DNA from: Methanobacteriota archaeon
GTDB taxonomy: Archaea > Halobacteriota > Methanomicrobia > Methanomicrobiales > Methanoculleaceae
Length of the DNA stretch: 15,309 nucleotides
Assembly: GCA_023457135.1 (NCBI GenBank)
Contig: JAEWMO010000155.1
Coordinates: 1-15,309, forward strand
Direction: 5' to 3'
How positions within the stretch are numbered: the first letter of the stretch is position 1; every line of letters starts with the position of its first letter. Below are positions 7,225 through 14,175 of the stretch, piece by piece. A program made the position numbers and the translations under genes. The notes under the pieces were generated by a model that searched no databases, was not told the DNA's origin, and was given only the letters and a program-made list of their open reading frames with translations.

Positions 7225-7896
7225 ATGCTCGGGATCATCGGGGGCACAAGCCTCCTCTTCGCCAACCTGCCGCCGCTCGAGAAGCAAACGGTCGCCACTC
7301 CCTACGGGAAGGCGGAGGTCTACTGCGGCGACTTCGCGCTCCTCCTGCGCCACCAGCACAGCCTCCCCCCGCACCGGATCAACTACCGCGCCTGCCTCTC
7401 GGCGCTCGCCCTGCTCGGCGTCGATGAGATCGTCGCCTTCGGCTCCACCGGCTCCCTCCAGCCGGCGATCCCGCCGGGCTCGGTCGTCATCCCGACCGAC
7501 TACTTAAGCGTCACCGACATCCCCTCCATCTACGAGTGCAGCATCGGCCACGTCCGCCCCGAACTCGACGCGGACCTCGTCCGCACCCTCGGCGAACTCG
7601 TGCCGGAGGCACGGGTGGGCGGGGTCTACGCCCAGACCCGCGGCCCCCGGATCGAGACCGTCGCCGAGGTCAAAGCCCTCGCGAAGGTCGCGGACATCGT
7701 CGGCATGACCGTCGCGAGCGAGGCGACGCTCGCCCTCGAACTTCAGATGCGGTTTGCCGCCGTCTGCACCGTGGACAACTACGCGAACGGCCTCGGCGAC
7801 GAGACCCTCACCTACGAGCACATCCTCGCGACCTCGCGGACGAACGCACAGAGGACCGAGAGGATCCTCGAGAATATCGTGGAGCACCTTGCATGA
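7225..7896 (+). CDS. Methylthioinosine / 6-oxopurine nucleoside phosphorylase (PNP family)
   Basis: Phosphorolytic cleavage of 6-oxopurine nucleosides, probably 5'-methylthioinosine, inosine and 5'-deoxyinosine, giving hypoxanthine and a sugar 1-phosphate. The 223-aa protein is a compact member of the MTAP/MTIP branch of PNP_UDP_1. Motifs: GIIGGTSLL (3-11), RHQHSLPPHRINYRA (42-56), GSTGSL (73-78), QTRGPRIETVAE (137-148), GMTVASEA (160-167, E166 the likely sugar-contacting Glu) and VDNYANG (183-189). The purine-selecting stretch 183-189 lacks the two-Asp pattern of adenine-specific MTA phosphorylases, which favours a 6-oxopurine substrate. The ATG is preceded by GGGGTGG (7212-7218). The stop overlaps the dadD start as ATGA, so both are made from one message. 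The adjacent deaminase would supply its substrate. No strong TATA box was seen upstream. Confidence 0.85.
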   Translation: MLGIIGGTSLLFANLPPLEKQTVATPYGKAEVYCGDFALLLRHQHSLPPHRINYRACLSALALLGVDEIVAFGSTGSLQPAIPPGSVVIPTDYLSVTDIPSIYECSIGHVRPELDADLVRTLGELVPEARVGGVYAQTRGPRIETVAEVKALAKVADIVGMTVASEATLALELQMRFAAVCTVDNYANGLGDETLTYEHILATSRTNAQRTERILENIVEHLA

Positions 7897-9209
7897 CTGA
7901 ATCAGACGACATCTTTACCGCCCGGGGATCGGTCCTGATCGCCGGCGCCATCATCGACGGATCGACTGTGGATATCGCGATCGACGAGAAGGGCACGATC
8001 GCGGGGATCGGAGAGGACGCGAGGAAGGCGATCGACGCCGATATCGTCATCGACGGGTCGGAGAGGCTCGCCGTCCCCGGCCTCGTCAACACCCACACCC
8101 ACGCCGCGATGACGCTGCTCCGCGGCTACGCGGACGACATGCTCCTGCAGGACTGGCTCTCGCAGAAGATCTGGCCGCTCGAGGCCCACCTCACCGGCGA
8201 CGACGTCTACTGGGGGACGAAACTCGCGTGCCTGGAGATGATCAAGAGCGGCACCGTCGCGTTCAACGACATGTACTTCTTCATGGACCGGGCGGCCGCC
8301 GCGGCCGATGAGATGGGCCTCCGGGCGACGTTCGCCTACGGGTTCATCGATCTCGGTATCCCCGAGAAGCGGGAGGCCGAGATAGGAGCGACCGAAAGCC
8401 TCGTCCGCCAGATCAGGTCGCTCGACAACCCGCGGATCAAGGCCGCCGTCGGCCCCCACGCCGTCTACACCGTCTCCCCCGACGGCCTCCGCTGGTGCGC
8501 GGAGTTTGCGGAGGAGCAGGGGATCGGGATCCACGTCCACCTCTCCGAGACCGAGAAGGAGGTCATCGACTGCGTCGCCCAGTTCGGCAAACGCCCCGCG
8601 GCACTCCTCGACGAGTGCGGCTGCCTCACCCCCCGGACGGTCGCGGCGCACTGCTGCTGGCTTGACGAGGCCGAGTGCCGCCTCCTCGGCGAGCGCGGCG
8701 TCTCCGCCTCCCACAACCCGGCAAGCAACATGAAGCTCGCCGTCAACCGGGCCATGCCCTACCACTGGCTGAAACAGGCCGGGGCGAACGTCTGCCTCGG
8801 CACCGACGGTTGCTCCTCGAACAATAATCTCGATATGTTCGAGGAGATGAAGTTTGCAGCCCTCCTCCAGAAGTTCGCCTGGAACTCGCCGACCCTCCTC
8901 CCCGCCGGCGAGGCGGTCACGATGGCGACGACTGCGGGCGCCCGGGCGCTCGGCACCGGCCCCGGCACCCTGACCGTCGGCGCCCCGGCCGATATCGTCC
9001 TCGTCGACGCCCGTGCGGTCTGCAACACCCCGCTCTACCACCCGAACTCGAACCTCGTCTACGCCTGCAACGGCGACGCGGTCATGACCGTCTTCTGCCA
9101 GGGCAGGGTCCTGATGCACGAGCGGACGGTGCCGGGGGAGGAGGAGATCCTCGAGGGCGCCGCCGCCGCAGCGCGCTCACTCGTCGGGCGGGCCCAGCAG
9201 GCCTCCTGA
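7893..9209 (+). CDS. dadD: 5'-deoxyadenosine / MTA / SAH deaminase (DadD)
   Basis: Amidohydrolase-superfamily enzyme of 438 aa that deaminates the adenine of 5'-deoxyadenosine, and by family knowledge also methylthioadenosine and S-adenosylhomocysteine. Metal-site residues are in order: H68 and H70 (NTHTH), H216 with E219 (HVHLSE), H253 (AHCCWLD) and D305 (GTDGCSSNNN). The N- and C-terminal beta-sandwich segments typical of the MtaD/TrzN/DadD group are present (VPGLVNTHTH; GAPADIVLVD). The start at 7893 forms an ATGA overlap with the phosphorylase stop; the open frame runs further upstream, but only inside that gene. In methanogens the product inosine-type nucleosides feed the phosphorylase encoded just before. 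MtaD-like SAH/MTA deaminase is the close alternative name; context and methanogen origin favour DadD. The gene converges with the beta-propeller gene 10 bp away. Confidence 0.9.
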   Translation: MTESDDIFTARGSVLIAGAIIDGSTVDIAIDEKGTIAGIGEDARKAIDADIVIDGSERLAVPGLVNTHTHAAMTLLRGYADDMLLQDWLSQKIWPLEAHLTGDDVYWGTKLACLEMIKSGTVAFNDMYFFMDRAAAAADEMGLRATFAYGFIDLGIPEKREAEIGATESLVRQIRSLDNPRIKAAVGPHAVYTVSPDGLRWCAEFAEEQGIGIHVHLSETEKEVIDCVAQFGKRPAALLDECGCLTPRTVAAHCCWLDEAECRLLGERGVSASHNPASNMKLAVNRAMPYHWLKQAGANVCLGTDGCSSNNNLDMFEEMKFAALLQKFAWNSPTLLPAGEAVTMATTAGARALGTGPGTLTVGAPADIVLVDARAVCNTPLYHPNSNLVYACNGDAVMTVFCQGRVLMHERTVPGEEEILEGAAAAARSLVGRAQQAS

Positions 9210-9210
9210 T

Positions 9211-9220
9211 CCCTCTTTTT
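9211..9220 (+). terminator. T-run terminator after dadD
   Basis: CCCTCTTTTT begins two bases after the dadD stop. A C/T-rich run ending in five T is a normal archaeal termination signal. Only 10 bp separate dadD from the stop codon of the converging gene, and the last T is also part of that stop codon. Confidence 0.5.
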
Positions 9221-10521
9221 CACCCGGACGGCACGTCGAGCAGGTCCGCCACCGCCGTTATGGTAAGGTCGAACCTCTCCTCCGTCCCGGTCACGTTCTC
9301 CCAGGGCCGCCGGTAGACGGCCGAGAAGATGAAGGTCCCCGGAGTCTCGGGCACGAGCGTCCAGGTGCGGATGCCGCCGGCGCCGACCATTCCTTCCAGC
9401 GTCGCGTCCGGCCTGTAGCGGTCGTCGGCGACGGTGAGCCCCGGTGAAACCGTGGCGTTCCACGAATAACCGGTGGACGGGTTCTCCGCAAGGCTGACGA
9501 GGACCTCGCTCCCTGACGGGACGGTCACGTTCTCCCCGTTCTGCTCGATACCGAAGTCGTACGGGGTCCCGGCCGCATCCTCGAGCGCGAGGAGGAAGAC
9601 GTCCCAGTTCCCCGACCGGTTGTCCGTCCAGACGACACGGTCGCCCGAGACGTGCGGGCCGAACTGCCACGCGTCGTCGGCGGTGACCTGCCGGGTCTCC
9701 CCGGTGGCAAGGTTGCGCAGGTGGATGTCGTCGGTCTCCCGGCCCGTGGAGTTCTGCCAGACGACCAGGTCCCCGGAGATGTCGGGGTAGGTGGCCAGCC
9801 CCGGCGGGCCGCCCGCGACCCGCTCCTCCTCGCCTGTGGCGAGGTCGTGGACGACGAGCGAGGCCGAACCGTTCCGGATCTCCGACCAGACGATCCGGTT
9901 GCCGGAGACCGCGGGGAAGCCCTGCCGCACACTGCCGTCACCGAGCGGCACCGGTTCTCCGGCATCCCGGCTGACGAAGACGGTGAAGTTGTCTGTCCAT
10001 ACAATTGTCCCGCCCGATACGTCGGGAGAGACGACCAGGGGGTCGCCCTGCACCGGCCCGGACGAGACGCCGGCGACGGTGCCGTCCGTCAGGTTCATCG
10101 TCCGGATCCCGGTCTGCCCGTCGAGCCAGACGACGCGATCGCCGTCGATCGCCGGGACGCTCCCGGCGGCGAGCCGGACCTCCGTGCCGGCGGCAAGGTC
10201 GTACAGCCGGATCTCCGGCGCTCCCGACCGGTTGTCCTCCCAGACGATGCGGTTCCCGGAGATGTCCGGCCAGAGCCCGACGGCAGTCCCGTTGGTGATC
10301 CGGGTCTCCGTCGCGGTGGGAATATCGTAGAGGTAGAGATCGCTCCCGCCGTGCCGCTCGTCGACCCAGACGATCCGGTCGCCGTCGACGGCGGCGAGGC
10401 CCTGGCCGCTCCCGTCCGCCGTCACCGGGGCCGGGACACCTGCACCGATCACCACCCCGCTCGCCGCAACCGTGAGCGTTGCCGCGATGATCCACGCAAC
10501 ATACAGAGATCTATGGTCCAC
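9220..10521 (-). CDS. Secreted seven-repeat beta-propeller with C-terminal chagasin (I42) domain
   Basis: Predicted exported 433-aa protein. Residues about 10-29 form a hydrophobic signal segment. Residues about 45-315 carry seven repeats of the type (V/I)SGdrIVWxD, with the VW near 51, 93, 131, 174, 211, 254 and 297, as in TolB-like propellers. Residues about 330-425 have all three chagasin-family loops: NPSTGYSW (347-354), GAGGIRTW (380-387) and RRPWE (404-408). Such domains inhibit papain-like cysteine peptidases. A GTG start at 10519-10521 was chosen: GGAGGAG (10527-10533) is five bases upstream and a TATA box lies 36 bp upstream. The in-frame ATG at 10552-10554 abuts that TATA box and cannot lie in the transcript. 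The gene stands alone. Inhibition of an external protease is inferred from the motifs; the propeller's partner is unknown. Confidence 0.85.
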   Translation of the reverse strand: MDHRSLYVAWIIAATLTVAASGVVIGAGVPAPVTADGSGQGLAAVDGDRIVWVDERHGGSDLYLYDIPTATETRITNGTAVGLWPDISGNRIVWEDNRSGAPEIRLYDLAAGTEVRLAAGSVPAIDGDRVVWLDGQTGIRTMNLTDGTVAGVSSGPVQGDPLVVSPDVSGGTIVWTDNFTVFVSRDAGEPVPLGDGSVRQGFPAVSGNRIVWSEIRNGSASLVVHDLATGEEERVAGGPPGLATYPDISGDLVVWQNSTGRETDDIHLRNLATGETRQVTADDAWQFGPHVSGDRVVWTDNRSGNWDVFLLALEDAAGTPYDFGIEQNGENVTVPSGSEVLVSLAENPSTGYSWNATVSPGLTVADDRYRPDATLEGMVGAGGIRTWTLVPETPGTFIFSAVYRRPWENVTGTEERFDLTITAVADLLDVPSG

Positions 10522-10526
10522 AGGTT

Positions 10527-10564
10527 CTCCTCCGGGAGGAGGGAACCGGGGCATAGTATAAAAA
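10527..10564 (-). promoter_or_regulatory. TATA box and Shine-Dalgarno site of the propeller gene
   Basis: Minus-strand TTTTTATA (10557-10564) is a good archaeal TATA box; transcription would begin near 10533. GGAGGAG (10527-10533) then lies at the very 5' end of the message and five bases before the GTG start. Together they decide the start codon of the propeller-chagasin gene. Confidence 0.65.
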
Positions 10565-10600
10565 GTGCGGTATCGGTGTCCGGGTTCATGCGAGGGCCGG

Positions 10601-10606
10601 AAAAAA
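10601..10606 (-). terminator. T6 terminator after the acyl-CoA synthetase gene
   Basis: On the minus strand CCCTCTTTTTT runs from just after the synthetase stop codon and ends in six T at 10601-10606. It lies upstream of the TATA box of the next minus-strand gene, so the two genes are probably separate transcription units. Confidence 0.5.
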
Positions 10607-10611
10607 GAGGG

Positions 10612-12312
10612 TTATGCGGTCTCGATCTTCGATGCGTTCTCAAGACCGAGTTCCTCGATCGCCATATCGCGCATCTTGAACTTCATGATCTTGCCCGAGA
10701 CCGTCATCGGGAAGTCGTCGACGAACTTGACGTAGCGCGGGATCTTGAAGTGCGCAATCCTGCCGCGGCAGAACTCCTTCACCTCATCCTCCGTGAGGGT
10801 CGCCCCGTTCTCCAGTTTGATCCAGGCCATCAGCTCCTCGCCGTACTTCTGGTCCGGGACCCCGATCACGTAGACGTCGGCGACCAGCGGGTGGTTGTGG
10901 AGGAACTCCTCGATCTCGCGGGGATAGATGTTCTCCCCGCCCCGGATCACCATATCCTTCAGGCGGCCGACGATCTTGATGTAGTCCTCCTCGTCCATCG
11001 TCCCCAGGTCGCCGGTGTGGTTCCAGCCGTGCTCGTCGATCGTCGCCCGCGTCGCGTTCGGGTTGTTGTAGTAGCACCGCATCACGCAGTAGCCGCGGGC
11101 GCAGATCTCCCCGGTCTCGCCCCGGGGGAGGATCTTCTTCGTGTTCGGGTCGACGATCTTGATCTCGGTGTGGGGGAACGGCCTGCCCACCGTGGAGACG
11201 CGCCGTTCCAGGGGGTCGACGGTCGTGGTCATCGTCACGCCGGGGGAGGTCTCCGTCTGGCCGTAGACGATCACGATCTCGGACATGTTCATCTTCTTGT
11301 TGACCTCCCGCATCACCTCGGTCGGGCAGGGCGACCCGGCCATGATCCCGGTGCGGAGCGAGTCCAGCCGGAACTTCGCGAAGTCCGGGTGGGAGAGTTC
11401 GGCGATGAACATCGTCGGCACGCCGTGGACCGCCGTGCACTTCTCGTCCTGGATGGCCTGCAGGACCGCCTCGGGGTTGAAGACCGGCGCGGGGAGGACC
11501 ATCGCGGCGCCGTGGGTGACGCTCGCCATATTCGAGAGGACCATCCCGAAGCAGTGGTAGAACGGCACCGGGATGCAGAGCCGGTCCTTGTGGGTGAACT
11601 TCATCCCCTCGCCGATGATGAAGCCGTTATTCAGGATGTTGTGATGGGTCAGGACGACACCCTTCGGGAACCCTGTCGTCCCGCTGGTGTACTGGATGTT
11701 GACCGCGTCGTCGAAGTCGAGAGACAGCTCCCGCTCCCGGAGCTCGTCGGGGCTGATCAGCGCGGCCTTCTCGTGCAGCTCGTCCCAGGTATACATCCCG
11801 TTGTAGGGGATGTCGCCGAGGAAGACGACGTTCTTCAAGAACGGGAACTTGTCGCTGGTGATCCGGCCGGGCTTCGCCTCGAACGCCTCCGGGCAGGACT
11901 CGTAGAACATCCCGACGTAGTCGGAGGTCTTGAACCGCCCCTGGATGAGGAGGGTCTGCACCTCGGACTGCTTCATGGCGTACTCGAACTCGTAGGTCCG
12001 GTAGGCCGGGTTGATGTTCACCATGATCGCGCCGATCTTCGCGGTGGCGAACTGGACGAGCACCCACTCCGCGTAGTTCAGCGCCCAGATGGCGACCCGG
12101 TCCCCGCGCTCCACGTCGAGCGCCATGAGGGCGCGTGCAAGGGTGTCGACGCGCTCAAGAAACTCCGCATACGTCCAGCGGATGTTCTGGTGGACGGAGA
12201 CGAGCGCATCGCTCTCCGGGTGCGCCGCTGCGATTCGGTTCAGCATCTCACCGATGGTGATGCCGAGCAGAGGTATCTGCGAGTTTCCACACGCGTAACT
12301 GCCCTCAACCAT
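10612..12312 (-). CDS. Acyl-CoA synthetase, AMP-forming (FadD/acyl-CoA ligase-like)
   Basis: Activates a carboxylic acid through an acyl-adenylate to its CoA thioester; cytoplasmic or membrane-associated. The 566 aa match a full-length ANL-family enzyme. Motifs in order: P-loop YTSGTTGFPKG (208-218), YGQTE (350-354), TGDLG (433-437), hinge GRLKD (449-453) with IRGGENIYP (456-464), and the catalytic Lys in SGKIMK (539-544, K541). All are intact. The N-terminal SYACG...PLLGITIGEML pattern resembles bacterial medium/long-chain ligases from memory, supporting the start at 12312. Chain length cannot be read from sequence; in a methanogen, uptake of branched or short acids or lipid-tail recycling are possible. 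It forms a single-gene unit, divergent from tRNA-Trp. Confidence 0.92.
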   Translation of the reverse strand: MVEGSYACGNSQIPLLGITIGEMLNRIAAAHPESDALVSVHQNIRWTYAEFLERVDTLARALMALDVERGDRVAIWALNYAEWVLVQFATAKIGAIMVNINPAYRTYEFEYAMKQSEVQTLLIQGRFKTSDYVGMFYESCPEAFEAKPGRITSDKFPFLKNVVFLGDIPYNGMYTWDELHEKAALISPDELRERELSLDFDDAVNIQYTSGTTGFPKGVVLTHHNILNNGFIIGEGMKFTHKDRLCIPVPFYHCFGMVLSNMASVTHGAAMVLPAPVFNPEAVLQAIQDEKCTAVHGVPTMFIAELSHPDFAKFRLDSLRTGIMAGSPCPTEVMREVNKKMNMSEIVIVYGQTETSPGVTMTTTVDPLERRVSTVGRPFPHTEIKIVDPNTKKILPRGETGEICARGYCVMRCYYNNPNATRATIDEHGWNHTGDLGTMDEEDYIKIVGRLKDMVIRGGENIYPREIEEFLHNHPLVADVYVIGVPDQKYGEELMAWIKLENGATLTEDEVKEFCRGRIAHFKIPRYVKFVDDFPMTVSGKIMKFKMRDMAIEELGLENASKIETA

Positions 12313-12313
12313 T

Positions 12314-12352
12314 CTATATAAATGAGTAGCGTTACCATTATAGCATTAATGG
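12314..12352 (-). promoter_or_regulatory. Promoter region and dyad upstream of the acyl-CoA synthetase
   Basis: Two TATA-like elements occur on the minus strand. TTTATATAG (12314-12322) is only a few bases before the ATG. CTATAATGG (12335-12343) sits about 28 bp before it and would give a leaderless message. The distal element lies inside the dyad CCATTA (12335-12340), six bases, TAATGG (12347-12352), which could be an operator blocking TBP. If the proximal box is the one used, translation would have to start later in the gene. Confidence 0.4.
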
Positions 12353-12370
12353 TTCATTTCCAGCGCAACT

Positions 12371-12378
12371 ATTATATT
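12371..12378 (+). promoter_or_regulatory. TATA box of tRNA-Trp
   Basis: ATTATATT lies 27-34 bp upstream of the first base of tRNA-Trp in an otherwise GC-rich stretch. This is the normal distance for an archaeal TATA box driving a tRNA gene. Confidence 0.6.
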
Positions 12379-12404
12379 CCCCCGCGCCAATGGTATTGAG
12401 GAAG

Positions 12405-12557
12405 GGGGTCGTGGCCTAGTCCGGAATGGCGACGGGCTCCAGCGGTCTTTGCACGTGATGAACAATGGGTCTGCTGACAGGCGGATGATGACCCGTTGGA
12501 GCACTGATGCATGTCGGAGAGACCCGTCGATCGTGAGTTCAAATCTCACCGACCCCA
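12405..12557 (+). tRNA. tRNA-Trp (anticodon CCA) with a 79-nt intron
   Basis: The exons fold into a 74-nt tRNA. Acceptor GGGGTCG pairs with CGACCCC; a three-pair D-stem GCC/GGC closes a large loop; anticodon stem ACGGG (12432-12436) pairs with CCCGT (12523-12527); loop C-T-C-C-A-G-A has CCA at 12439-12441; T-arm is GTGAG-TTCAAAT-CTCAC; discriminator is A. CCA is not encoded. The intron (12443-12521) lies at the usual 37/38 site. A bulge-helix-bulge is visible: the central helix CTCC (12437-12440) with GGAG (12516-12519) is flanked by three-base bulges AGC (12441-12443) and AGA (12520-12522), the form cut by archaeal splicing endonuclease. The inner helix is weak (G-C then G-U pairs). Confidence 0.97.
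12443..12521 (+). ncRNA. tRNA-Trp intron acting as a box C/D guide RNA
   Basis: The intron carries a complete C/D RNA: box C GTGATGA (12455-12461), box D' CTGA (12474-12477), box C' ATGATGA (12485-12491) and box D CTGA (12504-12507), closed by TGCA (12450-12453) with TGCA (12508-12511). Both guides are exactly 12 nt. By the D+5 rule the D guide (12492-12503) directs 2'-O-methylation of C34. It forms ten pairs with the unspliced precursor, across the 5' splice site (one G-U). The D' guide (12462-12473) pairs with bases 35-43 of the spliced tRNA (one G-U) and directs nucleotide 39, here C. Intron-encoded guides for positions 34 and 39 are known in other euryarchaeal tRNA-Trp genes, where 39 is U. 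Confidence 0.9.
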
Positions 12558-12617
12558 CATTCTTATGATCTTTTGCCGATACCGCAGGGTATCTTCTTCG
12601 AAGTTCCCGGCAACCGT

Positions 12618-12869
12618 TCACCCGGTCTTCTTCTCCCCGGCGGCCGCTGCCCGGTGCCGCTCGGTCTCGCGGTAGGTGAGCGCCGATATCCCGCCGTTGC
12701 TCTCGATGCAGGCGATCCGGACCTCCTCGATACCGGCGATGCCCCGTGAGCGGAGCTCGAGCGCTCGAAGAGATCCGACATGGTGAGCGTGGGGTGCACC
12801 GTGCCGGATTATACCTTCCGCCGACGCCTGATGTATATTCTCGTGCCCGGCTGCATCTTTCCGGTACAT
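12618..12869 (-). pseudogene. C-terminal remnant of a DUF421/YetF-like membrane protein
   Basis: The minus-strand frame ends in a stretch that matches the conserved tail of DUF421 proteins: LRSRGIAGIEEVRIACIES followed by NGGISALTYRE (about 12640-12770). Normal family members have N-terminal membrane helices and roughly 200 or more residues. Here the recognisable part is about 50 residues, and nothing upstream in the frame looks like membrane helices or the rest of the domain. An in-frame ATG at 12867-12869 would give 83 aa, but its first 30 residues are poor in family resemblance, and the frame continues upstream antisense to fae-hps. A neighbouring frame offers SDLF just before the match, so a frameshift near 12780 is possible. 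Best read as a decayed gene fragment. No other gene was seen between tRNA-Trp and fae-hps. Confidence 0.5.
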
Positions 12870-12944
12870 AATGCACCCCTTTTCCGCTCCCGCTTGCCGA
12901 AATGCCTGCTCGCCGGGCGGCGCCGGGGCGGTCAACCGGGAGGT

Positions 12945-12952
12945 CTTTAATA
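12945..12952 (+). promoter_or_regulatory. TATA box of fae-hps
   Basis: CTTTAATA lies about 45 bp upstream of the ATG at 12994. Transcription would begin near 12975, leaving a leader of roughly 20 nt that contains GAGGG (12982-12986), seven bases before the start codon. Box and ribosome site together support 12994 over the upstream in-frame ATG at 12871. Confidence 0.6.
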
Positions 12953-12993
12953 GGAGTCTCACCAATATTTCTGCACTATCTGAGGGCATCCAT

Positions 12994-14175
12994 ATGTATC
13001 TCATCGGTGAAGCACTGGTTGGAGATGGCGCAGAACTTGCGCACATCGATCTGTTAATAGGAAACAAAGAGGGCGCCGTAGGGCAGGCGTTCGCGAACTC
13101 TCTCTCGCAGCTCTCGCGGGGCCACACCCCGCTCCTCGCGGTCGTCAGGCCGAACCTGCCGACGAAGCCCTCGACGCTCATCATCCCGAAGGTCACCCTG
13201 AAGAAGGAGTACCAGGTGAACCAGATGTTCGGGCCCGTCCAGGCCGCGGTGGCGAAGGCCGTCGCCGACTCGGTCGAGGAAGGCGTCTTTGAGGGGATCG
13301 ACATCGAGGACACCGTCATCATGGCGAGCGTCTTCGTCCACCCCACCGCCCAGGACTACAACAAGATCTACCGGTTCAACTACGGCGCGATGAAGCTCGC
13401 GCTCCGCCGGGCCCTCGACCGGTTCCCCAGCGTCGATACGCTCCTGCACGAGAAGGACCGGGCCGCCCACGCGGTCATGGGCTTCAAGGTCCAGCGCCTC
13501 TGGGACCCGCCGTACCTCCAGGTCGCCATGGACCTCGTCGACAAGAACCACATGAGGAGAGTCCTTGAGTCGCTGCCCCAGAACGACCACCTGATCATCG
13601 AGGCGGGCACGCCCCTGATCAAGAAGTTCGGGCTCTCGATCATCTCCGAGATCCGCGAGATCCGGCCGAACGCGTTCATCGTGGCGGACTTAAAGACGCT
13701 TGACACGGGCAACCTCGAGGCCCGGATGACCGCCGACGCCGGCGCAGACGCCGTCGTCATCTCCGGCCTTGCGCCGATCTCGACGATCGAGAAGGCGATC
13801 GAGGACACCCGGAAGACCGGCATCTACACGGTCGTCGACATGCTCAACGTCGAGGACCCCCGCGCCGTCGTCGAGCAGCTCAAGGTGAAGCCGGACGTCG
13901 TGGAGCTCCACCGCGGCATCGACGTCGAGGAGACCGCATACGCCTGGGGAGACATCCCGGCGATCAAGAAGGCCGGCGGCGAGCGGCTGCTCGTTGCAAC
14001 GGCAGGCGGCATCCGGCAGGGCGTCGTGAAGGACGCGCTCAAGGCGGGCGCGGACATCCTGGTCGTCGGCCGGGCGATCACCGCGAGCAAGAACATCCAG
14101 CACGCGGCCGAAGAGTTCCTCGAGGAACTGAGCACCGAAGAGATCGACCAGTTCAGGATCATGACCGACTTCTGA
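12994..14175 (+). CDS. fae-hps: Bifunctional formaldehyde-activating enzyme / 3-hexulose-6-phosphate synthase
   Basis: Fusion of two enzymes in 393 aa. The Fae half (1 to about 165) joins formaldehyde to tetrahydromethanopterin, giving methylene-H4MPT; it has GEALVGDGAELAHIDLLIG with H17, the position of the catalytic His in Fae. The Hps half (about 172-393) interconverts hexulose-6-phosphate with ribulose-5-phosphate and formaldehyde; it has the orotidine-decarboxylase-like ADLKTLD (231-237) and TAGGI (336-340). In methanogens lacking the oxidative pentose phosphate pathway the Hps half makes ribulose 5-phosphate for nucleotides, and Fae captures the formaldehyde released. The start at 12994 follows GAGGG (12982-12986) and matches the Fae N-terminus; the frame is open back to 12871 but that extension is not Fae-like and includes the TATA box. 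A hairpin and T-run follow the gene. Confidence 0.96.
   Translation: MYLIGEALVGDGAELAHIDLLIGNKEGAVGQAFANSLSQLSRGHTPLLAVVRPNLPTKPSTLIIPKVTLKKEYQVNQMFGPVQAAVAKAVADSVEEGVFEGIDIEDTVIMASVFVHPTAQDYNKIYRFNYGAMKLALRRALDRFPSVDTLLHEKDRAAHAVMGFKVQRLWDPPYLQVAMDLVDKNHMRRVLESLPQNDHLIIEAGTPLIKKFGLSIISEIREIRPNAFIVADLKTLDTGNLEARMTADAGADAVVISGLAPISTIEKAIEDTRKTGIYTVVDMLNVEDPRAVVEQLKVKPDVVELHRGIDVEETAYAWGDIPAIKKAGGERLLVATAGGIRQGVVKDALKAGADILVVGRAITASKNIQHAAEEFLEELSTEEIDQFRIMTDF

Noticed and set aside
7536..7892. N-terminal extension of dadD
   Set aside because: It lies wholly inside the phosphorylase gene in another frame and has an Arg/Pro-rich composition; the ATGA overlap at 7893 gives a standard-length DadD.
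9652..12321. Plus-strand open frame of 889 codons
   Set aside because: It is antisense to the propeller and acyl-CoA synthetase genes, both of which show complete family motifs. Long antisense frames are common in GC-rich genomes.
12871..12993. N-terminal extension of fae-hps
   Set aside because: It contains the TATA box and Shine-Dalgarno site and does not resemble Fae; the ATG at 12994 places the catalytic His at residue 17 as in known Fae.
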